Part shown: positions 1 through 7,521 of the stretch, piece after piece
How positions within the stretch are numbered: the stretch's first letter is position 1
Layout: every line of letters starts with the position of its first letter
Assembly: GCF_028737265.1 (NCBI RefSeq)
Contig: NZ_JAQZAK010000003.1
Coordinates: 1-64,000 of the forward strand
Length of the DNA stretch: 64,000 nt
Reading direction: 5' to 3'
Source of the DNA: Actinomycetospora callitridis
GTDB taxonomy: Bacteria; Actinomycetota; Actinomycetes; Mycobacteriales; Pseudonocardiaceae
Notes under the pieces: model-generated
What the model saw: the letters and a program-made list of their open reading frames with translations, nothing else
Databases searched by the model: none
Told to the model about the DNA's origin: nothing
Translations under genes and position numbers: made by a program

Positions 1-24
1 GCGGTTATTTTCCCTCACGGGGGG

Positions 25-795
25 TCAGGGGCGGCAGTCGCGGCAGGGGCGGTAGCCGGCGGCGCGGGCCCGGTCGAGGCTCGCGAACCCGTGGCGGTGG
101 ACGTCTGTGATCCGGCGCGCGTGGTGGCACGACGGGAAGCAGACGACGCCGGTGGTGTCGCTGCCGACCAGGCGGGTGCCCGCGGCGGCGAGGTCGGCCA
201 CCCGGTCGAGGTCCAGGCCCTCGCCCGCCAGCAGCGTCGCCTTGTCCCCGGCGCCGGAGAGGTACTGCCCGAGGCCGCCGTCGCCCCGCACCACGCGGTG
301 GCAGGGGATGAGCAGCGGGACCGGGTTGCGGGCGAGCGCCGTGCCGACCGCCCGCACGGCCTTCGGGTGCCCGGCCTCGCGGGCCACCCAGCCGTAGGGG
401 CGGATCTGGCCCGCCGGGATGCGCGCCGTCGCGGCGAGGACCTTGCGCGCGAACTCGCCGACGTCGGTGAGGTCGAGCTCCGGGGGCCCGCCGGTCCCGC
501 GCAGGGCGGGCAGCAGACCCCGGGGCGGGCGTGTCGCCGGGCGCACCGGGCGGCCGTGGCGCGTCCGGTACTCCTCGAGGAAGACCTCCAGGTCGCCCGC
601 GTGGGCGGCGGTCCGGACGAGGCGCACCCCGCCGGCGCCGGCGACGGCGTACACCTCGCCGAGCGGGCTCGGCGCGCGCACCCAGCCGTCGACCACGCGG
701 TCCGCGAGGGTCGCGGGCGCCGGCTCCGCGAGGTCGCGCAGGGAGGCCAGCAGGGGGTCGGGGGTCGGGCGGTCGGCGGTCGGGGCGTCGGTCAT
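25..795 (-). CDS. Methylated-DNA--protein-cysteine methyltransferase with C-terminal Ada-type zinc domain
   Basis: A 256-residue protein predicted to remove alkyl groups from O6-alkylguanine by transfer to its own cysteine. The MGMT core spans about residues 35-195 and carries the PCHRV active-site motif with Cys165. The last 50 residues (about 207-256) look like the Ada N-terminal metal-binding domain: four cysteines at 219, 223, 251 and 254 in the pattern VVCFPSC ... YRPCRDC. In E. coli Ada the zinc domain is N-terminal, so here the order is permuted and the HTH domain is absent. The ATG overlaps the stop of the upstream sigma factor gene (ATGA), so the two are probably translated together. 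The MGMT call is secure; phosphotriester repair by the C-terminal domain is inference. Confidence 0.9.
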   Translation of the reverse strand: MTDAPTADRPTPDPLLASLRDLAEPAPATLADRVVDGWVRAPSPLGEVYAVAGAGGVRLVRTAAHAGDLEVFLEEYRTRHGRPVRPATRPPRGLLPALRGTGGPPELDLTDVGEFARKVLAATARIPAGQIRPYGWVAREAGHPKAVRAVGTALARNPVPLLIPCHRVVRGDGGLGQYLSGAGDKATLLAGEGLDLDRVADLAAAGTRLVGSDTTGVVCFPSCHHARRITDVHRHGFASLDRARAAGYRPCRDCRP

Positions 796-1361
796 GCCGT
801 CTCCTCGGTGGTGTCGGCGGTCAGGCGGATCCGGAGCGCCGCGAGCCCGCGGGCGGCGTGCGACCGGGCGGTGCCCTCGCTGCAGGCGAGGACGGCGGCC
901 ACCTCGGCGACGGGCAGGTCGACGACGTGGCGCAGCACCACCGCGGTGCGCTGGGCGACCGGCAGCTCGGCGAGCAGGCCCGCCAGCCGGTCGCCGAGGT
1001 CGCCGGTCTCGGCGCGCTCGGCCGGCCCGGGGGCCGCGCTCGCGCGGTCGGGCACGGGGTCGACGCCGTCGGTCCGGGGCCGGCGGGCGGCGTCGCGACG
1101 GTCGTTGCGGGCGGTGTTGAGCAGGATGGTCAGGAGCCAGGGCCGCAGGGTCAGGCCCTCGATGCGCTCCGGGGTGTAGCCGCGCAGGGCGCGGTAGGCC
1201 CGCAGGAGCGCCTCGGCGGCGAGGTCCTCGGCGTCGGCCGCGCGGTCGGAGGTCCGCCGCGCGACCGCGTGCACCACGTCGCCGTGGGCGCGCACCACCG
1301 CCTCGAACCCCGCGTCGAGGTCCTCGACCAGCGCGGTGCGCAGCTGCTCGTCGTCCGCCAC
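792..1361 (-). CDS. ECF-type RNA polymerase sigma factor
   Basis: About 189 residues from a GTG start. Region 2 is visible in the stretch with DAEDLAAEALLRAYRAL and LRPWLLTILLNTARND. Region 4 is the C-terminal segment LPVAQRTAVVLRHVVDLPVAEVAAVLACSEGTA (written in parts: LPVAQRTAVVLRH, then PVAEVAAVLACSEGT), the HTH that reads the -35 box. It overlaps the downstream alkyltransferase gene by four bases, so the pair may be a small DNA-damage or stress operon. No anti-sigma gene is adjacent. The start is uncertain: the frame stays open upstream, and 1361 is the first GTG that fits the family length. Target promoters are unknown. Confidence 0.8.
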   Translation of the reverse strand: MADDEQLRTALVEDLDAGFEAVVRAHGDVVHAVARRTSDRAADAEDLAAEALLRAYRALRGYTPERIEGLTLRPWLLTILLNTARNDRRDAARRPRTDGVDPVPDRASAAPGPAERAETGDLGDRLAGLLAELPVAQRTAVVLRHVVDLPVAEVAAVLACSEGTARSHAARGLAALRIRLTADTTEETA

Positions 1362-1448
1362 GTCCAGGAGAACACCAGACCGCCGGGATCCGTGGCGGGT
1401 CGGATTCGTCCAAGCCGTCGACGCCCCCGGGACGGCAGGCTGCCGGAC

Positions 1449-1805
1449 ATGACCCCGACCGTGCGTCGCATCGTCGCCAACCTCGCCGTCGCCGACCCCG
1501 CCGCCGACGCCCCTTTCTGGACCGGCCTGCTCGGGCTCGACACCCCGATGGACATGGGCTGGGTCGTCAACCACAGCGCGGGCACCGCCCAGGTGCAGCT
1601 CATCAGCCGCGATGCCACCTCCCCGGAGGACAGCCGCGTCTCGGTCGAGGTCAACGACCTCGCGACGCTGCAGTCGGTCCACGACGGTGCGGTGGCGGCC
1701 GGGTACGAGATCGTCCACCCGCTCACCGACGAGCCGTGGGGCGTGCGCCGGTTCTTCGTTCGCACGCCGCAGGGCGTGGTGGTGAACGTGCTCGCCCACC
1801 GGTGA
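1449..1805 (+). CDS. VOC (glyoxalase/bleomycin-resistance) superfamily protein
   Basis: A 118-residue single-module vicinal-oxygen-chelate protein. The beta-alpha-beta-beta-beta pattern and the ending in which ...RRFFVRTPQGVVVNVLAH closes the last strand are typical of the family. A metal-binding enzyme or a drug-binding protein are both possible and the substrate cannot be read. The ATG is preceded by CAGGCT at 1436-1441 with a 7-nt gap, which would fit a leaderless transcript. It is divergent from the sigma factor gene and followed 19 bases later by an SDR gene on the same strand. Confidence 0.8.
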   Translation: MTPTVRRIVANLAVADPAADAPFWTGLLGLDTPMDMGWVVNHSAGTAQVQLISRDATSPEDSRVSVEVNDLATLQSVHDGAVAAGYEIVHPLTDEPWGVRRFFVRTPQGVVVNVLAHR

Positions 1806-1824
1806 CCTGACAGGCTCCCGCCCC

Positions 1825-2556
1825 ATGCGGACCTTGATCACCGGAGCGAGCGCGGGCCTGGGCGAGGGCATGGCCCGCGAGCTCGCCGCGCGCGGACACG
1901 ACCTCGCCCTCGTCGCCCGGCGTCTCGACCGGCTCGAGGCCCTGCGCGACGAGCTCGCGCCCACCGGGGTCCGGATCGTCGTCGCCACGCTCGACGTCGA
2001 CGACCACGACGCCGTCTTCACGACGTTCCGGGCGATGCGCGACGAGCTCGGCGGCCTCGACCGCGTGATCGTCAACGCCGGGGTGGGCAAGGGCGCGCCG
2101 ATCGGTACCGGGCGTTTCGACGCCAACCTGGCGACGGCTCAGACCAACTTCGTCGCCGCGCTCGCGCAGTGCGAGGCGGCGATGGAGATCTTCCGCGCGC
2201 AGAACGCCGGGCACCTCGTCGTGGTCTCGTCGGTGGCCGCCGATCGCGGCCTGCAGGGTGCCCAGACGACCTACGCGGCGACCAAGGCCGCGCTCTCGCA
2301 CCTCGCCGAGGGCATCCGGGTGGACGTCGCGGACACGCCGATCCGGGTGACGACGCTGGCGCCCGGCTACATCCGCACCGAGCTCAACGGGGGGATGAGC
2401 CGGCCCTTCTCCGTGGACGCGGCGACCGGCACGAAGGCGATGGCGGACGCGATCGAGAAGGCGCCTGCCTTCGCCTACGTGCCGACGTGGCCGTGGGCGA
2501 TCCTCGGGCGGGTGCTGCGGGTGATGCCGACGCCGATTCTCCGTCGCCTCACGTGA
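1825..2556 (+). CDS. Short-chain dehydrogenase/reductase
   Basis: A 243-residue classical SDR. The NAD(P)-binding glycine motif TGASAGLG lies near residues 6-13, the NAG motif is present as VNAGVG, and the catalytic Ser-Tyr-Lys set is seen as VVSSV and YAATK. The C-terminus (PTWPWAILGRVLRVMPTPIL) is hydrophobic and looks membrane-associated, as in SDRs acting on lipids. The substrate is unknown. The gene follows the VOC gene closely and has CAGGCT eight bases before the ATG. Confidence 0.85.
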   Translation: MRTLITGASAGLGEGMARELAARGHDLALVARRLDRLEALRDELAPTGVRIVVATLDVDDHDAVFTTFRAMRDELGGLDRVIVNAGVGKGAPIGTGRFDANLATAQTNFVAALAQCEAAMEIFRAQNAGHLVVVSSVAADRGLQGAQTTYAATKAALSHLAEGIRVDVADTPIRVTTLAPGYIRTELNGGMSRPFSVDAATGTKAMADAIEKAPAFAYVPTWPWAILGRVLRVMPTPILRRLT

Positions 2557-2570
2557 CTACGGTGGTCCGC

Positions 2571-3029
2571 GTGTCCGAGCTGAAGGAACGACTGCGCACC
2601 GACCTCACCACCGCGATGAAGGCCCGGGACCAGGTCCGGGTCTCGACGATCCGGATGGCGCTGTCGGCGATCAACACCGAGGAGGTCGCGGGCGAGGCGC
2701 ACCGCGAGCTCACCGACGACGAGGTGATCACCGTCCTCGGGCGCGAGTCGAAGAAGCGCCGGGAGTCCGCCGAGGCGTTCGACGGCGCGGGCCGCACGGA
2801 GCTCGCCGAGCGCGAGCGCGCCGAGCAGCTCGTGCTGGCCGACTACCTGCCCGCCCAGCTCTCCGACGACGACCTCACCGCGATCGTCGCGGCGGCCATC
2901 GCCGAGACCGGCGCGCAGGGCCCGAAGCAGATGGGCGTGGTGATGAAGGTCGTCCAGCCCAGGGTGGCCGGCCAGGCCGACGGCCGGCGCGTGTCCGGCG
3001 AGGTGAAGCGCCAGCTGAGCGGCTCGTGA
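2571..3029 (+). CDS. GatB/YqeY domain-containing protein
   Basis: A 152-residue stand-alone YqeY-like protein, beginning SELKERLRTDLTTAMKARD and ending in the typical GQADGRRVSGEVKRQL tail. The same domain forms the C-terminal tRNA-binding part of the GatB amidotransferase subunit; free-standing copies are common in bacteria and their role is not well established. The GTG start is preceded by TACGGT at 2558-2563 and a 7-nt gap with no Shine-Dalgarno sequence, so a leaderless mRNA is likely. Its TGA overlaps the GTG of a truncated SDR remnant. Confidence 0.88.
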   Translation: MSELKERLRTDLTTAMKARDQVRVSTIRMALSAINTEEVAGEAHRELTDDEVITVLGRESKKRRESAEAFDGAGRTELAERERAEQLVLADYLPAQLSDDDLTAIVAAAIAETGAQGPKQMGVVMKVVQPRVAGQADGRRVSGEVKRQLSGS

Positions 3030-3094
3030 GGTCCGCGCTCGTCACCGGCGGCGGCACCGGCATCGGCCGCGCCTGCAGCCTCGCCCTGGTGTAG
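3026..3094 (+). pseudogene. Truncated SDR N-terminus
   Basis: A 22-codon frame starts with GTG in a GTGA overlap with the GatB/YqeY stop and ends at TAG. It encodes VRSALVTGGGTGIGRACSLA, which is the first beta strand plus the TGGGTGIGR dinucleotide-binding loop of an SDR. The rest of the domain is missing: the reading frame runs straight into an inverted repeat and then the convergent TauE/SafE gene. The likely history is loss of an SDR gene that was once co-translated with the upstream gene. Too short to be functional by itself. Confidence 0.75.
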
Positions 3095-3109
3095 CTCGCT
3101 CGCGAGTGG

Positions 3110-3162
3110 GGAGCGAGGGACGCCCCACCTGCGTGGGACGCACTCGAGGTGACCCTCGCTCC
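3110..3162. terminator. Inverted repeat between convergent genes
   Basis: Perfect 10-bp arms (ggagcgaggg and ccctcgctcc) enclose a smaller imperfect hairpin built on cccac...gtggg. It sits between the SDR remnant and the 3' end of the TauE/SafE gene and could end transcription from both sides. Confidence 0.55.
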
Positions 3163-3177
3163 ATCACCCCCCGCGCG

Positions 3178-3924
3178 TCACGGCGTCGTCAGGGCCCGCT
3201 GCAGCAGGACGCCGGCGAGGACCAGTCCCGCGACGGCGATGCCGATGCGCAGCACCGTCGGCGGGAGGCGGCGGGCGATCGCGGGGCCGCAGTAGTTGCC
3301 GACGAGCAGCCCGCAGGTCAACGGCAGCGCCGCCGACCAGGCGACCTCGCCGACGACGGCGAAGGCGATCGCGGCGACGGCGTTGGACGCGCCGAGCAGC
3401 ACGTTCTTCACCGCGTTGACGCGCACGAGCGAGTCGGCGAGGGCGCGCACGAGCAGGGCCATCATGACGACGCCCGCGGCGGCGCCGAAGTAGCCGCTGT
3501 AGACGCCCACCGCGACGACGCCGACGACGGTCGCGGCGCGTCCGCCGCGCGTCGCCACCGGGGCCGCGTCGATCCGCGGGGGCCAGAGCAGCACGAGCGA
3601 GGCGCCGGCGACGAGGAACGGGACGATGAGGGCGAAGGCGTCGGAGGGTGTCAGGAGCACGAGGCCGGCGCCGACGGCCCCGCCCAGGATCGTCAGTGGC
3701 AGCAGGCGCAGGACGCGGGGCGCCTGGCCGCGCAGCTCGGGGCGGGAGCCCAGCATCGAGCCGACGCTGCTGACCGCGAGGGCGATGGTGTTGGTCTGGT
3801 TGGCCGCCACGGGGGAGAGGCCGATCGCCAGCAGCGCCGGGTAGGAGAACAGCGACGCGAGCCCGGCCATCGACCCGGTGAGCCCGGCGCCCAGCCCCGC
3901 GACCACCAGCAGCACGACGTCCAT
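3178..3924 (-). CDS. Sulfite exporter TauE/SafE family permease
   Basis: A 248-residue inner-membrane protein with about eight predicted hydrophobic segments. The repeated family signature is seen in the N-terminal half (GAGLTGSMAGLASLFSYPAL ... VAANQTN) and again in the second half (GYFGAAAGVVMMALL ... NAVKNVL). The family moves small organic or inorganic anions such as sulfite or sulfoacetate; the substrate here cannot be told. The ATG at 3924 is chosen because upstream sequence in this frame lacks hydrophobic content. The gene is divergent from the S4-domain gene, with only 52 bases between starts. Confidence 0.85.
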   Translation of the reverse strand: MDVVLLVVAGLGAGLTGSMAGLASLFSYPALLAIGLSPVAANQTNTIALAVSSVGSMLGSRPELRGQAPRVLRLLPLTILGGAVGAGLVLLTPSDAFALIVPFLVAGASLVLLWPPRIDAAPVATRGGRAATVVGVVAVGVYSGYFGAAAGVVMMALLVRALADSLVRVNAVKNVLLGASNAVAAIAFAVVGEVAWSAALPLTCGLLVGNYCGPAIARRLPPTVLRIGIAVAGLVLAGVLLQRALTTP

Positions 3925-3976
3925 CGCGCGCCATCCCACCACCGGCACGCACGCACCGCCCGGCACACTCGAGGGC

Positions 3977-4210
3977 GTGGAGCGCCCGCCCGTCCGTGAC
4001 GTCGACATCCGCGACGAGGGGATCCGCCTCGGTCAGCTCCTGAAGCTCGCCGGTCTCGTCGAGCACGGCGCGGCGGCACGGGAGGTGCTCGAGGCCGGCG
4101 AGGTCACGGTCAACGGCCGGAGCGAGACCCGGCGCGGCCGGCAGATCGCGCCCGGGGACGTCGTGGCCCTCGCGGGGGAGCGGATCCGGGTGCGTCGGGC
4201 GGACGGTTGA
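3977..4210 (+). CDS. S4 domain RNA-binding protein
   Basis: A 77-residue protein that is almost entirely an S4 domain: IRLGQLLKLAGLVEHGAAA, then VLEAGEVTVNG and the basic ETRRGRQIAPGDVV turn. Stand-alone S4 proteins of the YbcJ/YaaA type bind structured RNA, often in ribosome assembly, but the target here is not known. The GTG start has CACACT seven bases upstream, again compatible with a leaderless message. Two strong hairpins follow the stop. Confidence 0.85.
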   Translation: MERPPVRDVDIRDEGIRLGQLLKLAGLVEHGAAAREVLEAGEVTVNGRSETRRGRQIAPGDVVALAGERIRVRRADG

Positions 4211-4223
4211 TGAGTACAAACAA

Positions 4224-4282
4224 CGAGACTCGGGGTCGACGTCCCGGCGAACCGGGTGGAACGACGACGACCCCGAGTCTCG
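4224..4282 (+). terminator. Strong hairpin after the S4-domain gene
   Basis: Perfect 15-bp arms (cgagactcggggtcg at 4224-4238 and its reverse complement at 4268-4282) surround a second small cccgg/ccggg hairpin. It begins 13 bases after the stop. There is no U tract, which is usual for actinobacterial terminators. Confidence 0.75.
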
Positions 4283-4290
4283 GTGGGAAC

Positions 4291-4320
4291 AGCCCCACGG
4301 AGAGAGGTCAAGGTGGGGCT
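4291..4320 (+). terminator. Second hairpin in tandem
   Basis: Arms agccccac (4291-4298) and gtggggct (4313-4320) are perfectly complementary. It follows the preceding hairpin by eight bases and may act as a back-up terminator. Confidence 0.5.
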
Positions 4321-4603
4321 GAGCAGTAGCTTAGCGCCCCCACCCGAGCCCGTCGTCGCTGGACACGGCGGCCGATCCGGTTGACATCGGGTCGTCCTGC
4401 GGCCGTGATCCTGCCGTCACCGTGTGACCGGGACATCACGTTCGGTCACCTCTCGCGCTGCGGTCCGGGCAGAGCGTGTGATCGGAGGAGAGACCTGCTC
4501 TATCGTGGCTCCCGCCCTCGCGTCATGGTCACCATCCCGGCCGCCGCGCGAGGCGGCTCGGCCGGTGGGATACGCCGATCGGGTCCACCGAGGGGAGCGG
4601 AGC
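4321..4603 (+). promoter_or_regulatory. Upstream region of the DUF742 gene
   Basis: This 283-base non-coding stretch must hold the promoter for the DUF742-selD pair. A perfect TTGACA hexamer lies at 4381-4386, but no good -10 box is found 17-18 bases after it; TATCGT at 4501-4506 is the best -10-like hexamer nearer the gene. A ggggag ribosome site precedes the GTG at 4604. No further gene is seen. Confidence 0.3.
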
Positions 4604-5302
4604 GTGAGCGAGGGCGACGGCACCGACCGGCCGCGCCGTCGCGCGCGCGTCGGTCGCACCGGCGCCCGCTTCCCGCGCGCGATCGTCCAGGACGACCCCG
4701 AGGACCAGGGCCCGGTCTCGGAGCCCCTGCCCGTCCAGGAGGCCGCCCCCGAGGCCACGCCCGAGGACTCCACCCTCGGACGCACCGGGGCCCGGTTCGG
4801 CTCGCAGGGCCGCCGCGCCCGCCGGGCGGCCGAGCGCGAGGCGGCCGAGGACGCGGCGGTGCCCGCCCAGGCCGCGCCGCCGCTGCGCCGTTCGGCGGTG
4901 TCGCCGGGGCCCGAGGCCGACGACGCCCCGACCCTGCCGCTGTTCATCACCGCGACCCCGCCGCCGGAGAGCACGCGCACCCGCGTGCGCCCGTACGTCC
5001 GCACCGGCGGGCGCACGAAGGCGCGCGCCGACCTGGCCGTCGAGACCCTCGTGTCCATCCCCTCGCCGCGCCCGCCGCTGGAGGACCCCGAGCACGTGGC
5101 GCTCGGCGACGTGGTCGGCGACCCACGCTCGGTCGCCGAGGTCGCCGCCCTGCTCTCGGTGCCGCTCGGCGTCGCCCGGGTGATCATCGACGACATGGCG
5201 GGCGCGGGCCTGCTGCTCGTGCACCCGCGGGCCGTCGCCGCCTCGGGCGCCCCGTCCCGCGACATCATGGCGCGCGTGCTGGAGGGTCTGCACAGGTTGT
5301 AG
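4604..5302 (+). CDS. DUF742 domain-containing protein
   Basis: A 232-residue protein. The N-terminal half is charged and Pro/Ala-rich with the short motif GRTGARF twice (about residues 18 and 64), which suggests an unstructured tail. The C-terminal half is a DUF742 domain, recognised from RPYVRTGGRT, then PEHVALGDVVGDPRSVAEVA and VIIDDMAGAGLLLVH. DUF742 proteins normally sit in conservon operons with a sensor kinase, a roadblock protein and a small GTPase; none of these is here, so this copy is an orphan. It ends ten bases before selD, so the two may be co-transcribed. The start is the GTG with a good Shine-Dalgarno sequence. Confidence 0.8.
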   Translation: MSEGDGTDRPRRRARVGRTGARFPRAIVQDDPEDQGPVSEPLPVQEAAPEATPEDSTLGRTGARFGSQGRRARRAAEREAAEDAAVPAQAAPPLRRSAVSPGPEADDAPTLPLFITATPPPESTRTRVRPYVRTGGRTKARADLAVETLVSIPSPRPPLEDPEHVALGDVVGDPRSVAEVAALLSVPLGVARVIIDDMAGAGLLLVHPRAVAASGAPSRDIMARVLEGLHRL

Positions 5303-5312
5303 AACGGGGGGC

Positions 5313-6329
5313 ATGACCGCGACGTCCCCTGTCACGCGCCTCACCGGCTACGCCCACGGCGGCGGCTGCGCCTGCAAGATCCCGCCCGGCGAGCTCGAGG
5401 ACGTGGTGCGCGGGCTGATGCCGTCGCCGTCGACGACGCGTGAGGGCGAGCTCCTCGTCGGGCTCGAGGACGGCGACGACGCCGCGGCCGTGCGGATCCG
5501 CGACGGCCTCGCGCTGATCGCGACCACCGACTTCTTCACCCCCGTCGTCGACGACCCCTACGACTGGGGACGCATCGCGGCGGCCAACGCCCTCTCCGAC
5601 GTCTACGCCATGGGCGGGCGCCCGGTGATCGCGCTGAACCTGCTGTGCTGGCCGCGCGAGGTGCTGCCCTACGACCTCGCCGCCGAGGTCCTGCGCGGCG
5701 GCCTGGCGGTGGCCGACCTCGCCGGCTGTCACGTCGCCGGCGGGCACTCGGTGGACGACCCGGAGCCCAAGTACGGCATGGCGGTCACCGGGATCGCCGA
5801 CCCCGAGGCGCTGATCCGCAACGACGCCGCCCGCCCGGGCACGCCGCTGACGCTGACCAAGCCGCTCGGCCTCGGCGTGCTCAACAACCGGCACAAGGCC
5901 ACCGGCGAGTCGTTCGCGGCGGCCGTCGAGGTGATGACCACGCTCAACGCCGAGGCCTCACGGGCCGCCGTGGCCGCGGGCATCCGGGCGGGCACCGACA
6001 TCACCGGCTTCGGCCTGCTCGGCCACGCCCACAAGCTCGCGCGGGCGTCCGGGGTCACCGCGGTGATCGACAGCAGCGCCGTGCCGTTCCTCGACGGCGC
6101 CCGCGAGGCCGCCCGCGACGGCTACGTGCCCGGCGGCTCGCGGCGCAACCTCGACTGGGTGCGCCCGCACGCGCGCCTCGACCTCGTGGACACCGACGAG
6201 ACCATGGCCCTGCTGCTCGCCGACGCCCAGACCTCCGGCGGCCTGCTGCTCGCCGGCGAGATCCCCGGCCACCCCGTGATCGGCGAGATCGTCGCCGCGC
6301 AGGAGGGGACGACGCTCCGCGTCACGTGA
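5313..6329 (+). CDS. selD: Selenide, water dikinase (selenophosphate synthase)
   Basis: A 338-residue enzyme that makes monoselenophosphate from selenide and ATP, the selenium donor for selenocysteine and selenouridine. The N-terminal catalytic motif reads HGGGCACK, with Cys19 and Lys22 matching Cys17 and Lys20 of E. coli SelD; it uses Cys and not Sec. AIRS-type ATP-binding features follow (TTDFFTPVVDDPYDWGRIAAANALSD in parts, GGHSV, DITGFGLLGH, DAQTSGGLL). selA, selB and tRNA-Sec are not in this window. The selenoprotein gene at 45879-46415 gives this enzyme a plausible use. The last codons and stop are inside the stem of the following terminator. Confidence 0.95.
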   Translation: MTATSPVTRLTGYAHGGGCACKIPPGELEDVVRGLMPSPSTTREGELLVGLEDGDDAAAVRIRDGLALIATTDFFTPVVDDPYDWGRIAAANALSDVYAMGGRPVIALNLLCWPREVLPYDLAAEVLRGGLAVADLAGCHVAGGHSVDDPEPKYGMAVTGIADPEALIRNDAARPGTPLTLTKPLGLGVLNNRHKATGESFAAAVEVMTTLNAEASRAAVAAGIRAGTDITGFGLLGHAHKLARASGVTAVIDSSAVPFLDGAREAARDGYVPGGSRRNLDWVRPHARLDLVDTDETMALLLADAQTSGGLLLAGEIPGHPVIGEIVAAQEGTTLRVT

Positions 6330-6368
6330 GTGATCCGGGTCGTCCTGACGACCCGGATCACTCACGTG
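6323..6368. terminator. Bidirectional terminator shared by selD and the GT9 gene
   Basis: Two perfectly complementary 22-base arms (6323-6344 and 6347-6368) are separated by only two bases. The stops of the two convergent genes (TGA at 6327-6329 and, on the minus strand, at 6358-6360) both lie inside the stem, so the hairpin is built from the coding ends themselves. Confidence 0.85.
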
Positions 6369-7497
6369 CGGAGCATCCCCATCGGCGTGCTCCCTCTGAT
6401 TGCTCCCAGAGGTCGAGCGCGGCCTCGCGGACCTCGGCGACGTCGACGTCGTGGGTCGCGCTCTGCTCGTGCCCGCACCAGCCGTCGAGCACCCGCATCC
6501 CGCACACCCGGCACCCGCCGTGCCACGAGACGAGCACGCGGTGCCAGACGCGGGTCAGCGGCGCCACGTCCGCGAGGTTCGCGTAGGTGAAGACGGCGAC
6601 GGTCGGGGTGCCGACGGCGCCCGCGAGGTGCCGCGGCCCCGAGTCGTTGCCGAGCACCAGTGTCGCGCGCGACAGCAGCCCGACCAGGCCCGGCAGGTCG
6701 AGCGTGCCCACGGCCGTCTCGGGGGTCGAGCGCATGCCCGAGACGACGCGGGCGACCCGCTCGGCCTCCGAGGGCCCGCCCGCGACGACCACCCGGGCGC
6801 CGCGGTCGGCGAGGTCCTGGGCGATCGCCCCGAGGCGCTCCTCGGGGTAGCAGCGCCGGGCGTCGGTGGCGCCGGGGTGGACGACGAGCAGCGGCGCGTC
6901 GCCGGCCGGCACCACCGCGCGCGAGGACGCCAGGTCCTCGGCGGTGACCTCGACGCACGGCTCCACCCGGGTCGGCGTGGCGCCGGCCGCGGCGGCCACC
7001 TCGAGCCAGCGCACGGTGTCGTGCTGGAAGGGCCAGTACGGCACCCAGCGGTCGGGGCGCGGCGCATCCGGGGTCGCCGACCCCGCCGTCACGCGGGCGC
7101 CCAGCCGCAGCAGCAGCGCGTTGGAGTTCCGCCCGCCGCCGTGCATCTGGACCGCGAGGTCGTAGCCGTAGGCCCGCTGCTCGGCGGCCCAGGCCTCGAT
7201 CTCGTCCTCGCTCGCGTCCGGGTCGGGACCGACCCGCACGCCGGGCATCAGGGGCACGGTGACGACCCGGTCGACCGGCGAGGGCCTGCCCGTGAGCAGC
7301 CCGACGTGGTGCTGGGCGCCGAGCAGCGTCACCTCGGCGTCGGGGTAGGTGGCGCGCAGGGCGGCGAGCGCGGGCTCGGCGACGACGTAGTCGCCGAGGC
7401 CGTTGGCCCGCAGCACCGCGAGGCGCCGGACGTCGGGGACCGGGGGAGCGGGCTGAGCCGGCAGGCCCAGAGCGGGGCCGCTGGCGGGAGCGATCAC
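6358..7497 (-). CDS. Glycosyltransferase family 9 (heptosyltransferase-like)
   Basis: A 379-residue GT-B fold protein. The N-terminal VLRANGLGDYVVAEPALAALRATYPDAEV (split: VLRANGLGDYVVAEP, ALRATYPDAEV) is the usual start of ADP-heptose:LPS heptosyltransferases. The C-terminal donor-binding part shows VVHPGATDARRCYPEE, VVVAGGPSE and VLGNDSGPRHLAGAVGTPTV in sequence. Actinobacteria lack LPS, and GT9 proteins there are thought to act on envelope or secondary glycans; the donor and acceptor are unknown. Four cysteines near the C-terminus (CRVCGM, GWCGH and one near the end) are unusual and might bind metal. The GTG start is the one that begins just before the conserved Rossmann strand. Confidence 0.85.
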   Translation of the reverse strand: MIAPASGPALGLPAQPAPPVPDVRRLAVLRANGLGDYVVAEPALAALRATYPDAEVTLLGAQHHVGLLTGRPSPVDRVVTVPLMPGVRVGPDPDASEDEIEAWAAEQRAYGYDLAVQMHGGGRNSNALLLRLGARVTAGSATPDAPRPDRWVPYWPFQHDTVRWLEVAAAAGATPTRVEPCVEVTAEDLASSRAVVPAGDAPLLVVHPGATDARRCYPEERLGAIAQDLADRGARVVVAGGPSEAERVARVVSGMRSTPETAVGTLDLPGLVGLLSRATLVLGNDSGPRHLAGAVGTPTVAVFTYANLADVAPLTRVWHRVLVSWHGGCRVCGMRVLDGWCGHEQSATHDVDVAEVREAALDLWEQSEGARRWGCSARE

Positions 7498-7521
7498 GCC
7501 GCGACACCTTACGGTCGGGGG

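Noticed and set aside
4211..6400. tRNA-Sec near selD
   Set aside because: No cloverleaf with a long variable arm and a TCA anticodon could be found in this part, and none was noticed elsewhere in the window.
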